From positions 5,642,001 to 5,706,000 of the forward strand of contig NZ_CP130713.1 in NCBI RefSeq assembly GCF_030553055.1: DNA of 64,000 bases. The letters run 5' to 3'. The notes beneath the pieces were generated by a model. The model saw only the letters and a program-made list of their open reading frames with translations, searched no databases and was not told the origin of the DNA. A program made the position numbers and the translations under genes. How positions within the stretch are numbered: position 1 is the first letter of the stretch; every line of letters starts with the position of its first letter. Origin of the DNA: Streptomyces sp. XD-27. Its GTDB lineage: Bacteria > Actinomycetota > Actinomycetes > Streptomycetales > Streptomycetaceae. This document shows, one piece after another, positions 34,818 through 45,494 of this stretch.

Positions 34818-35854
34818 TAGGACCGTCCGGCGGCCGGACGCGTCCACACCGCGACGTGGTCGACGAGCATCGGGTGGCCCGGATCGGTGGCGGCGCCGGG
34901 CGTCCTCGTCCCCGCGATCGCGTCGGGGAAGGCGCCGCCGACGGCGACGTTGAGGAGGATGAAATAGCCCGCGTGGCCGGTCATGTCGTTCCACGCACCG
35001 GCGTCGACCTCGTTCTGGCCGACGCGGTGGAACAACTGGTCGTCCACGTACCAGCGCAGCTCGTTCGGCGCGGTGCCCCGGTCCCACTCGAAGCGGAAGG
35101 TGTGGAACGCGGTCTGGCAGCTCGCTCCCGGGCAGGTGCGGCTGGCGCCGATGCCGTTGGTCTCGTTGCAGGGACCGCCGGGGTTCACGCCGCAGTGCAG
35201 CGTGCCCCATACGGTGTTGGCCCCGTTGACGTTCTCCATGACGTCGAACTCGCCGATGCCCGGCCAGTTCTGGTAGTTGCCGCGGTACGGCGAGCCGAGC
35301 GCCCAGAACGCCGGCCAGTAGCCGAGCGCGGCGTCCCCGGTGACGTCCGGCATCCTGATCCGGCCCTCGATGCGCAGCACACCGCCGTCGGGGGCCTTGA
35401 AGTCCGCCCGCCTGGTCTCGATGCGCGCCGAGGTCCAGTTGCCCGCCCCGTCCCGCAGCGGGGTGATGCGCAGGTTGCCCGCCCCGTCCAGGCTCACGTT
35501 GTCGGGGGAGTCGGTGTAGTTCTGTATCTCGCCGGTGCCCCAGTCGGCGGGCCCGCCGGGGTAGTTGTGCCCGGTGTCGATCTGCCAGTCGTCGGACGAG
35601 GGCAGGCTGCGGGCGGGGCCGTCGAAGTCGTCGCTCCACTGGAGGTTCCAGCCGGGGGCGGGCGGCACCTCGGCGGTGGCGGGCGCGGCCCCGAACAGCG
35701 TGGCCAGCGCGGCGGTCGCGAGGGCCGCCGCGGACAGGGCGGAGAGCAGGGCCGTGCGGCGGCGGCGCGGGGTGCGCGGCGGTGCGGATGCCGCGGTCGA
35801 CGCGGAGGGTGCGGATGGTACGGCTGGTGCCTGGGTGCTTGCGTTCGTGCTCAT
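34817..35854 (-). CDS. Secreted GH16 beta-glucanase
   Basis: A 345-residue glycoside hydrolase of family 16, the laminarinase/lichenase-like class that cuts beta-1,3- or mixed beta-glucans. A Ser/Ala-rich N-terminus with RRRRT and a long hydrophobic core is the export signal, cleaved near TAEVPPAPG. The catalytic motif is EFDVMENVNG (nucleophile and acid/base Glu flanking Asp). Other marks are WNLQWSDDFDGP, GYWPAFWALG, FHTFRFEWD and ILLNVAVGGAFP. ATG 35854 lies close behind a LacI-type palindrome, so induction by glucan oligosaccharides is likely. Confidence 0.93.
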   Translation of the reverse strand: MSTNASTQAPAVPSAPSASTAASAPPRTPRRRRTALLSALSAAALATAALATLFGAAPATAEVPPAPGWNLQWSDDFDGPARSLPSSDDWQIDTGHNYPGGPADWGTGEIQNYTDSPDNVSLDGAGNLRITPLRDGAGNWTSARIETRRADFKAPDGGVLRIEGRIRMPDVTGDAALGYWPAFWALGSPYRGNYQNWPGIGEFDVMENVNGANTVWGTLHCGVNPGGPCNETNGIGASRTCPGASCQTAFHTFRFEWDRGTAPNELRWYVDDQLFHRVGQNEVDAGAWNDMTGHAGYFILLNVAVGGAFPDAIAGTRTPGAATDPGHPMLVDHVAVWTRPAAGRS

Positions 35855-35898
35855 GGGAGAACGCCTCCAGGGAGGTGTGGGGGATGCGCACGGATGCA

Positions 35899-35912
35899 TG
35901 AGAGCGCTCTCA
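35899..35912. promoter_or_regulatory. LacI/CebR-like operator upstream of the GH16 gene
   Basis: TGAGAGCGCTCTCA is a perfect 14-bp palindrome 45 bases upstream of the GH16 start. It differs from the CebR operator TGGGAGCGCTCCCA (known from cellobiose-responsive genes of Streptomyces) at one position per half-site. Confidence 0.75.
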
Positions 35913-35973
35913 CATGGTGGTTGCGGTGCCTGCCGGCGTCAATGGGTTGAGCTGAGGGCCTGTGAACCCGGCG

Positions 35974-36461
35974 TCACACGCTCTTGGGCACCGTCTTCCG
36001 AACGGCGTCGGCCAGTTCCTCCAGAGCCTGGACGTCGCCGTACTCGTCGGGAATGCTCACCTCGACGTACGCCTCGCGGTACGTGGTGGTGCAGCGGTGG
36101 CGGCCCCCCTGCGGGCTCTCCAACATCCAGTCCACGCCCCGGAACCGTCCTCCCGCCGCCCTGGCGTTGTTCATCTCCGCCGGTCGTTCGACACCGCACC
36201 GGAGGGTGATCGCGGGATCCCCCACGCCGTGGTGAACCGCGACGAGGGTTCCGTCTCCCTCCGCTTGCCACCGACCAGGGAATCGGGGACCGCGTCGAGC
36301 AGGGCGTCGCAGATCCGCGCGACGTCCGCGTCCGGAGAGGGCGCCGACACCGCCACGCCGTCGCCGGACGACGAACACGAGGACAGGCACGTCGCGGCGG
36401 CGAGCAGGAGGACGGCGAGCGGTGCGGTGCGTATGGCGTGGCGGCGGCGGTGCGGGTGCAT
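35974..36461 (-). pseudogene. DUF3515-like lipoprotein, frameshifted
   Basis: Two frames together give about 162 residues. From ATG 36461: a signal with lipobox (PLAVLLLAAATCLSSC), then ICDALLDAVPDSLVGGKRRETEPSSRFTTAWG. The other frame continues DPAITLRCGVERP and ends VDWMLESPQGGRHRCTTTYREAYVEVSIPDEYG. Spliced, this matches the DUF3515 pattern (alanine-rich helix, RRxTEP, AWGxPAITLRCG, VDW). The break is at a run of five C on the plus strand (36219-36223); one more base restores the frame. Function of the family is unknown. Confidence 0.85.
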
Positions 36462-36488
36462 GCGTCGACGGTATAGGTCGTGGCCGGT

Positions 36489-36531
36489 GGCTCCTGCCCC
36501 CTCCCCCAGCCAGGGGGAGGGGGCAGGAGCC
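36489..36531 (-). terminator. Terminator of glgB
   Basis: A perfect 19-bp stem (36489-36507 with 36513-36531) and five-base loop, two bases after the glgB stop codon. Confidence 0.9.
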
Positions 36532-36533
36532 GC

Positions 36534-39113
36534 TCAGGCGGGCCGGAGCCAGATCGTCGCCAGGGGCGGGAGCACCGGGGCGATGCTGGTGCGGCGGCCG
36601 TGCCAGGGGATCGGTTCCGCCTTCATGGGCTCGTCGTTGGCCACCCCGCTGCCGCCGTACGCCGCCGCGTCCGTGTTCAGCACCTCGTGCCAGGCGGCGA
36701 TCCGCTCCGGCACCCCCAGCCGGTACTCGTGGCGTACCACCGGCGAGAAGTTGCTCACCGACAGCAGCGGGCCGCCCTGGGCGTCGAAGCGGAGGAAGGC
36801 GAAGACGTTGTCCTCCCACGCGTCGCCGGTCACCCAGGCGAAGCCCTCCGGCATCGTGTCCCGCTGCCAGAGCGAGGGCGTGGCGGTGTAGAGGCGGTTC
36901 AGGTCGCGGACCAGGTCCCGTACGCCCCGGTGGTCGCCCGCCGAGGCGTAGGAGTCGTCGAGCAGCCACCACTCCGGCCCGTGCTCGTGCGACCACTCCG
37001 CGCCCTGGGCGAACTCCTGGCCCATGAAGAGGAGTTGCTTGCCGGGGTGCGCCCACATGAAGCCCAGGTACGCGCGGTGGTCCGCGCGGCGCTGCCACCA
37101 GTCGCCCGGCATCTTCGACACCAGCGCCTGCTTGCCGTGCACCACCTCGTCGTGCGAGATCGGCAGGACGTAGTTCTCGCTGTACGCGTAGACCATGGAG
37201 AAGGTCATCTCGTTGTGGTGGTACTTGCGGTGCACCGGCTCGTGCGCGACGTAGCCCAGCGAGTCGTGCATCCAGCCCATGTTCCACTTCAGCCCGAAGC
37301 CGAGTCCGCCGAAGCCGCCCGCGCCGACCAGATGGGTCGGGCGCGTCACCCCGTCCCAGGCGGTGGACTCCTCGGCGATGGTGACCACGCCGGGACACCG
37401 CCGGTAGACGGTCGCGTTCATCTCCTGGAGGAAGGCGACCGCGTCCAGGTCCTCGCGGCCGCCGCGGGCGTTGGGCGTCCACTGGCCGTCCTCGCGGGAG
37501 TAGTCCAGGTAGAGCATCGAGGCCACGGCGTCCACCCGGAGCCCGTCGATGTGGAACTCCTCGCACCAGTAGACCGCGTTCGCGACCAGGAAGTTGCGTA
37601 CCTCGGTGCGGCCGTAGTCGAACTCCAGCGTCCCCCAGTCGGGGTGCGCGGCGCGCTGCGGGTCGGCGTGCTCGTACAGGGAGGTCCCGTCGAACGCGGC
37701 CAGCGCCCAGTCATCCCGGGGGAAGTGCGCGGGCACCCAGTCGACGATCACGCCGATGCCCGCCTGGTGCAGCGCGTCGATCAGGAACTTCAGGTCGTCG
37801 GGGGTGCCGAGCCGGGCGGTGGGCGCGTAGAAGCCGGTGACCTGGTAGCCCCAGGAGCCGCCGAAGGGGTGCTCGGCCACCGGCATGAACTCCACATGTG
37901 TGAAGCCGAGATCCTTGACGTACGCGGGGAGCTGCTCGGCGAGCTGGCGGTAGGTCAGGCCGGGCCGCCAGGACGGCAGGTGCACCTCGTACACGGAGAA
38001 CGGCGACTCGTGGATCCGGTGCTCGGTCCGGCGCTCCAGCCATGCCGCGTCCTGCCACTGGTGGTGGGAGGCGTGGACGACGGAGCCGTTGGCCGGGGGG
38101 CACTCGGTGCGCCGCGCCAGCGGGTCGGCGCGCTGGGTGTGGCCGCCGTCCGGGCGGGTGATCTCGTACTTGTACAGCGCTCCCTCGCCGACGCCGGGCA
38201 GGAACAGCTCCCACACCCCGCTGTGCCCCAGCGAGCGCATCGGGAAGGCCGTGCCGTCCCAGTAGGTGAAGTCGCCGACGACCCGGACGCCGCGGGCGTT
38301 GGGCGCCCACACGGTGAAGCGGGTGCCGGTCACCCCCTGGTGCGTCATCGGGCGCGCGCCGAGCGCCTGCCACAGCTGCTCGTGCCGGCCCTCGCTGATC
38401 AGGTGCAGGTCGAGTTCGCCGAGGGCGGGCAGGAAGCGGTACGGGTCGTGCAGCTCCAGCTCGTCGTGGTCGTAGGTGACCAGCAGCCGGTAGTCGGGGA
38501 CCTCGGTCAGCGGCAGCACCCCGGCGAAGAAGCCGTCACCCTCCGAACGCAGCTGGGCCCTGAGCCCCTTGGCGGTCACGGCCACGGAGCGCGCGAACGG
38601 CCGCAGAGCGCGGAAGACCACGCCGCCGGGCACCGGGTGGGCGCCGAGGTGGCCGTGCGGGTCGTGGTGCTCGCCGGCCAGCAGCCGCCGCCGGTCGGCG
38701 GGGTCGAGGGGCGGGGCGGGGCGCACCCCGCGCTCGGCCCTGGCTTCGCTGGTCACCGCCCCGGCTCTGGCGGCCCCCGCCGCGGGCGGACGGCCGGTCA
38801 GGGGCCGCTGCCGACCGCCGTTGCTGTTTCCGTCGGTGCTGGTGCTGGTGCTGGTGCTGGTGCTGGTGCTGGTGCTGGTGCTGGTGCTGGTGCGCGGGGT
38901 GTGGGGGGCGCGCGGGGTGGGCGGCGCGGTGTACGAGGACCGGCCGCCCGCAGCCGACGGCGCGTCCGCACGCGGTGTGTCCCCGGAACCGCCGCGCAGG
39001 AAGGTGGCCGGGAGGGGTGAGGGCCGGAGCGGACCGGGCGCGGCGGCGGAGGGCTCGTGGCCGGGCACCGGCACCTCTTCGGACGGGTCGGGGGACGGCG
39101 GTCGTACGGTCAC
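36534..39113 (-). CDS. glgB: 1,4-alpha-glucan branching enzyme
   Basis: This 859-residue GH13 enzyme moves alpha-1,4 chains to make alpha-1,6 branches; here it branches the glucan made by GlgE. After a disordered extension of about 120 residues come the N1 and CBM48 domains ([17 protein letters not shown]) and the catalytic barrel. Active-site residues lie in [11 protein letters not shown] (Asp), TIAEESTAW (Glu) and [10 protein letters not shown] (Asp). GTG 39113 has an AAGGAGG ribosome site. The extension contains nine Thr-Ser pairs encoded by a GGTGCT hexamer repeat. It follows mak on the same strand, matching the Streptomyces glgB1 position. Confidence 0.97.
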   Translation of the reverse strand: MTVRPPSPDPSEEVPVPGHEPSAAAPGPLRPSPLPATFLRGGSGDTPRADAPSAAGGRSSYTAPPTPRAPHTPRTSTSTSTSTSTSTSTSTSTDGNSNGGRQRPLTGRPPAAGAARAGAVTSEARAERGVRPAPPLDPADRRRLLAGEHHDPHGHLGAHPVPGGVVFRALRPFARSVAVTAKGLRAQLRSEGDGFFAGVLPLTEVPDYRLLVTYDHDELELHDPYRFLPALGELDLHLISEGRHEQLWQALGARPMTHQGVTGTRFTVWAPNARGVRVVGDFTYWDGTAFPMRSLGHSGVWELFLPGVGEGALYKYEITRPDGGHTQRADPLARRTECPPANGSVVHASHHQWQDAAWLERRTEHRIHESPFSVYEVHLPSWRPGLTYRQLAEQLPAYVKDLGFTHVEFMPVAEHPFGGSWGYQVTGFYAPTARLGTPDDLKFLIDALHQAGIGVIVDWVPAHFPRDDWALAAFDGTSLYEHADPQRAAHPDWGTLEFDYGRTEVRNFLVANAVYWCEEFHIDGLRVDAVASMLYLDYSREDGQWTPNARGGREDLDAVAFLQEMNATVYRRCPGVVTIAEESTAWDGVTRPTHLVGAGGFGGLGFGLKWNMGWMHDSLGYVAHEPVHRKYHHNEMTFSMVYAYSENYVLPISHDEVVHGKQALVSKMPGDWWQRRADHRAYLGFMWAHPGKQLLFMGQEFAQGAEWSHEHGPEWWLLDDSYASAGDHRGVRDLVRDLNRLYTATPSLWQRDTMPEGFAWVTGDAWEDNVFAFLRFDAQGGPLLSVSNFSPVVRHEYRLGVPERIAAWHEVLNTDAAAYGGSGVANDEPMKAEPIPWHGRRTSIAPVLPPLATIWLRPA
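38835..38888. repeat. Hexanucleotide microsatellite in glgB
   Basis: Nine uninterrupted copies of GGTGCT (plus strand), read on the minus strand as (Thr-Ser)9 at residues 76-93 of GlgB. A tenth copy is degenerate. A six-base unit keeps the frame whatever the copy number. Confidence 0.95.
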
Positions 39114-39272
39114 GGGTGGTCCTCCTTGCGGCCCCGCCCGGAGGCGGCGGCCTTCGTCAACGGAAGGTCGGTGAGGGGGCGCCAGGTCTGCGCGAGCAGG
39201 ACCGCGCGGTCAAGACGTACGGAGGGCTGGCTACGGGTGGGAACGGGGCACGAGCCGCGCGTGGGCGCCGCG

Positions 39273-41025
39273 TCATCGGTCGTCCGCCGGGCGGGTGGTG
39301 CCCGACAGGCGGCGGACGGCCGACATGGGGATGGAGAGCCAGTCCGGGCGGTGCCGCGCTTCGTAGAGCACCTCGTACACCGCCTTGTCGGTCTCGTACG
39401 CGCGCAGCAGCTCCGGTTCGTCGCGCGGGTCGCGGCCGGAGACCGCCGCGTACCCGGCGCAGTACGCGGCGCGGGTGCGCCGGGCCCAGTCGTCGGCCCG
39501 TTCGGGGCCGGAGGAGTGGCCGCAACCGCAACCGGGGCCGCAACCGCACCCGGGGCCGCAGCCGTGCCCGTTTCCGAACGCGACGGCGGTTCCGGCGCCG
39601 GCCGCCTGCCTCGCCTCCGATCGGGTCTCCGTCCGCGCGCCCGCCCGGGGCGCCGAGCCCGTCGCCGCCGCTCCGTCGCCCGGCCCCGTCCAGGCCGTCC
39701 CGACGCACGCCCCCGCGGCACCCCCGGCCTCCGCGGTGCCGCTGGCCCCCCGGCGCCACCGCCGCCGGTCTCGGCGGCGGTGCGGCCGGCCACCGCCGCC
39801 GCGTAGTCGAACGAGCGCAGCATCCCCGCGATGTCCCGGACGGCCGGCTGCGGGCGGCGGCGTTCGGCCAGGGGCGGGACGGCTCGCCCTCGAAGTCGAT
39901 CAGCGACCACGGCTCGCCCTCCGCCGTCCGCAGCACCTGCCCCAGGTGCAGGTCGCCGTGGATGCGCTGGGCCGCCCACGTGCGGCCCGCCCGGCCGAGC
40001 GCGGCGAGGTCCTCGAAGGCGGTGCGCAGCCGTGCGCGGTACGGGTGGAGGGCGGGGACGGCGGAGGCGGCGGCGTCCAGGCGCTCGGACATGGCCGCCG
40101 CGAGATGCTCGATCTGCGGGCGGCGCAGCACCGCGGCCGGCAGCGCGTCCGCCATCGCCAGGTGCACCTCGGCCGTGGCCCGGCCCAGCGCGTGCGCGGC
40201 GGAGCTGAAGTCCGCGCCGACGGCCAGGGCCCGCTGGGCCAGCTGCCAGCCGTCGGTGGAACCGGCCAGATACGGCTGGAGCACGCCGAGCGTGAAGGGT
40301 GACGAGCCGTCCGAGGCCGGGGCGGTCTCGAACCAGGCGGCGGGGGACGGCACCCGGGTGCAGCCGGTCCTGGCCAGTGCCAGCGGCAGTTCCAGGTCCG
40401 GGTTGACGCCGGGGCTGACCCGCCGGAAGAGCTTGAGGATGTACGTGTCCCCGAAGACCACGGAGGAGTTGGACTGCTCGGCGGTCACCAGCCGAGGGGT
40501 GAGCACCGAGGGGATCGCGGTCGAGGGTTCGCGCACGAAGAGCAGGGGGCCGAGCCGACCCGGCACCCGCAGCCGCTCCAGCAGCAGCGCGGCGAGCCGG
40601 GGGTCGTACAGCGCCTCGTAGACGGTGTGGCCGTGCAGCGGGCCGCCGTCCGGGCGGCCGATGAACGCCGGGGCGAGCGGCGGCGGCAGTGGCGCGGCCC
40701 GTACGCCCAGCAGGATCTGGTAGCAGTCGGCCGTGGGCTCGCCCGCGGGGGAGCCGGGCTGTTTGGCGCGGATGAGCAGATGGAGCAGTCCGGGGGCGGC
40801 GCCGCCCGCGGCGCACGGCAGCAGTTCGGTCGTGGAGACGAGGGTGAACCCCGTGACCGGGCGGCCCTTCCCCGCGAACCAGCGCTGCCGGGGCAGCCAC
40901 TCGGTCAGCAGGGGGGCGAGTGAGGGCAGCAGCCCGCTCGGTCCGCGGGCGTCCACGCTGCTGACGGCCCGTCCGGCGGGTGACTGAGGGTGCTGTGTGC
41001 CCCGGACGAAGGGAGCTTCCGGCAT
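39273..41025 (-). pseudogene. mak: Maltokinase, two frameshifts
   Basis: Maltokinase (Pep2) makes maltose-1-phosphate from maltose and ATP. ATG 41025 gives MPEAPFVRGTQHP, then WLPRQRWFAGKGR, the kinase core and RIHGDLHLGQVL and LIDFEGEPSRP in one frame. A second frame gives LAERRRPQPAVRDIAGMLRSFDYAAAVAGR. A third gives ARRTRAAYCAGYAAVSGRDPRDEPELLRAYETDKAVYEVLYEARHRPDW to the stop at 39273. The breaks lie at a 4-base run (39871-39874) and a 6-base run (39746-39751); one extra base in each restores a protein of about 584 residues. It carries an unusual Gly/Cys-rich insert of about 100 residues. An essential step of the GlgE pathway, so sequence error is likely. Confidence 0.9.
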
Positions 41026-41366
41026 GACGTCGCGTCCTTTCCCCGGGGCACCCACAGATAGCCCAAAGTGTCCCGGATTGTGGCATTAGCTGTGCGACGG
41101 CGCGGTGGGGGTACCCCCAGACGGAGTCTGGAGGGGTGCCGGGCGGTGATCGTCCGTACGGTGAATCGTTACGGCGCATCCTGGGACATACGTCGCGACG
41201 AGATGTACGGGGAACGCGACCTGCCGGGCCCGAGCGGTAGTAGGGAGGCTGCCCATGCTCCCGTGGGGAAAACGCCCGTACGCGCCCCGGATGGACGCGT
41301 ACGGACGGGTGGGGCTGTGGTGCCGCTCAACCGGGCTTGGTGCTGCCGCTCAGGCGGACCGCTGCC
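41026..41366. other. Intergenic region between treS and mak
   Basis: 341 bases without a supported gene. It holds the leader of mak, an AAAGGA ribosome site at about 41037-41042, and a dispersed-type palindrome at 41109-41140. Probably it carries a separate promoter for mak-glgB; no clear boxes were recognised. Confidence 0.6.
41109..41140. repeat. Palindromic repeat of a type dispersed in Streptomyces genomes
   Basis: The core CCAGAC-GGA-GTCTGG (41117-41131) is nested in GGTACCCC and GGGGTGCC arms. Similar GGTACCCCC-AGAC elements recur between genes in Streptomyces, from memory. It could work as a terminator of treS or an mRNA-stabilising hairpin. Confidence 0.6.
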
Positions 41367-43084
<1,718 letters not shown>

Positions 43085-43088
<4 letters not shown>

Positions 43089-45181
43089 GGTGTGGGTGAC
43101 CCTCCGATCTGTGGAGACGGTCGCAGGGACAGCACGTGCGCCGGAGCCGGCTCCCGGCTCGGGTCGAGGCGCACGTAGTTGTCCCTGCCCCAGTGATAGG
43201 TCTCGCCGGTGAGTTCGTCCCGCGCGGCGAAGGACTCGTGCCAGTCGAGGCCGAGTTCCGGCATGTCCAACGAGACCGTGGCCTCCTGGGTGTGGTGGGG
43301 GTCGAGGTTGACCACGGTCAGCACACAGTCCTCGCGCGGCCCGGCGGTGCGCTTGGAGTAGACGATGACGGAGTCGTTGTCGGCGTGGTGGAAGCGCAGG
43401 TTCCGCAGGAGCCGCAGCGCCGGGTGGCGGCGCCGGGCCCGGTTGAGCGCGGTGATCAGCGGGGCGATGGTCCGGCCCTCGCGCTCGGCCGCCGCCCAGT
43501 CGCGCGGCCTCAGCTGGTACTTCTCCGAGCCCAGGTACTCCTCCGAGCCCGGCCGCAACGGGGTGTTCTCGCACAGCTCGTACCCGGCGTAGACGCCCCA
43601 GGAGGGAGAGAGGGTGGCCGCGAGCACGGCGCGCGCCTCGAACGCGGGCCGGCCGCCTTCTTGTAGATAGGCGTGCAGGATGTCCGGGGTGTTCACGAAG
43701 AGGTTGGGCCGCATGTACGAGGCGGCGTCCCCGGTGAGCTCCCGCAGGTAGTCGGTCAGTTCCTGCTTGCCGTTGCGCCAGGTGAAGTACGTGTACGACT
43801 GCTGGAAGCCGATCGCGGCCAGGGTGTGCATCATCGCGGGCCGGGTGAACGCCTCGGCCAGGAAGACCACGTCCGGGTCGGTGCGGTTGATGTCCCCGAT
43901 CACCTTCTCCCAGAACACCACCGGCTTGGTGTGCGGGTTGTCCACCCGGAAGATCCGCACCCCCCGGTCCATCCAGAACCGCAGCACCCGCTCCGTCTCC
44001 CGGACGATGCCGCGGAAGTCGGCGTCGAAGGCCACGGGATAGATGTCCTGGTACTTCTTGGGCGGGTTCTCGGCGTACGCGATGGTGCCGTCGGCGCGGT
44101 GGTGGAACCACTCCGGGTGCTTGGAGACCCACGGGTGGTCCGGCGAGCACTGGAGCGCGAAGTCCAGCGCCACCTCCATCCGCAGCCCGTGCGCCCGGGC
44201 CACGAAGCGGTCGAAGTCCTCGAAGCCGCCCAGGTCCGGGTGGATCGCGTCGTGGCCGCCCTCGGCCGAGCCGATCGCCCACGGCACGCCCACGTCGTAC
44301 CGGCCCGCGGTCAGGGCGTTGTCGGGGCCCTTGCGGCAGGTGGTGCCGATGGGATGGATCGGCGGCAGGTAGACGACGTCGAAGCCCATGGCGGCGATGG
44401 CCGGAAGCCGTTCGGCGGCGGTGCGGAAGGTGCCGCTCACCGGCGGCCTGCCCTCTCTGACCACCGCGCCCTCCGAGCGCGGGAAGAACTCGTACCACGA
44501 TCCGTACAGCGCGCGCTCGCGCTCCACCCGCAGCGGCATCGCGCGGGAGGCGGTGACCAGATCCCGCAGCGGATGCCGGTCGAGCGCGGTGACCACGTCG
44601 GGCGCGAGCGCCGCCGCCAGCCGGTCCGCCGCCGCCCGCTTCTCGTCGCGCAGCGCGTCGACGGCGCGCAGCACCGCGTCCCGGCCGTCGTTCTTGGGCA
44701 CCCCGGAGGCGGCCCGCTCGTGCAGCAGGGCACCCTCCTCCAGGACCAGACCGGTGTCGATCCCCGCCGGGATCTTGATCCCGGCCTGGTGCCGCCAGGT
44801 GGCCACCGGATCGCTCCACGCCTCGATGGTGTAGGTCCAGTGGCCCTCCGCGCCGGGGGTGACCTCGGCGCCCCAGCGGTCGGTGCCGGGCTCCAGCTCA
44901 CGCATCGGGGTCCACGGGCCCGAGCGCCCGGCCGGGTCGCGGAGGACCACATTGGCCCGGACCGCATCATGGCCTTCCCGGAACACGGTGGCGCTGACCT
45001 CGAAGGTCTCGCCGACCACCGCCTTGGCGGGGCGGCGGCCGCAGTCGATGAGCGGGCGGATGTCCAGGACGGGGATACGTCCGATCATGGGATCACCTGA
45101 TTGCGGCGTCGCGGGTTGATGTTCGTTGGAGGCGTTCGTCCTTTGTAACTGCTCCACTGTGGTGCGCAGGGTCGCGCGCAT
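43085..45181 (-). CDS. glgE: Maltosyltransferase (alpha-1,4-glucan:maltose-1-phosphate)
   Basis: A 698-residue GH13_3 enzyme that extends alpha-1,4-glucan using maltose-1-phosphate. [24 protein letters not shown] opens the N domain. [26 protein letters not shown] (nucleophile Asp), [12 protein letters not shown] (acid/base Glu) and [13 protein letters not shown] mark the barrel, closely resembling the crystallised S. coelicolor GlgE. ATG 45181 has a GGAG ribosome site; ATG 45088 (MIGRIPVLD) is an alternative. It is the first gene of the glgE-treS unit, divergent from glgP. The pathway is tied to trehalose and glycogen turnover in development. Confidence 0.97.
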
Positions 45182-45494
45182 GACTGCTCCTGTCCGCGTT
45201 CACTCTGGTGGGCGGATGGCATGGGCCATGGGGGGCGTCAGGAGAGAAGCCTTCCCACCGGGTACGGGGAGACAATCAGGATGCGGTGCGCTTCTGCGGG
45301 GCGTGTGGTGTACGGCGCGGGCTGTGCGCCGCGGGGCCCTGCCGGGCGGCGTCGGGGGCCGGCCGCGGGGGCGCCGCCGGTGCCGGTCGGCAGCCGTGCC
45401 CGGTGGGCTCGCGCACCGGATGCCGCACCACGGCGCGGCGAACTCGCCGCTGTTGGACCGGTGTACGGGGCCGTGCCCCGGATACCGTCGAAGG
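45182..45494. other. Divergent control region glgE/glgP
   Basis: 313 bases with no supported gene. It must contain promoters for both the synthetic unit (glgE, leftwards) and glgP (rightwards). I see no confident operator. Confidence 0.6.

Noticed and set aside
36489..36531. A regulatory RNA or attenuator at the long G/C stem
   Set aside because: It sits two bases after the glgB stop and is best explained as a transcription terminator.
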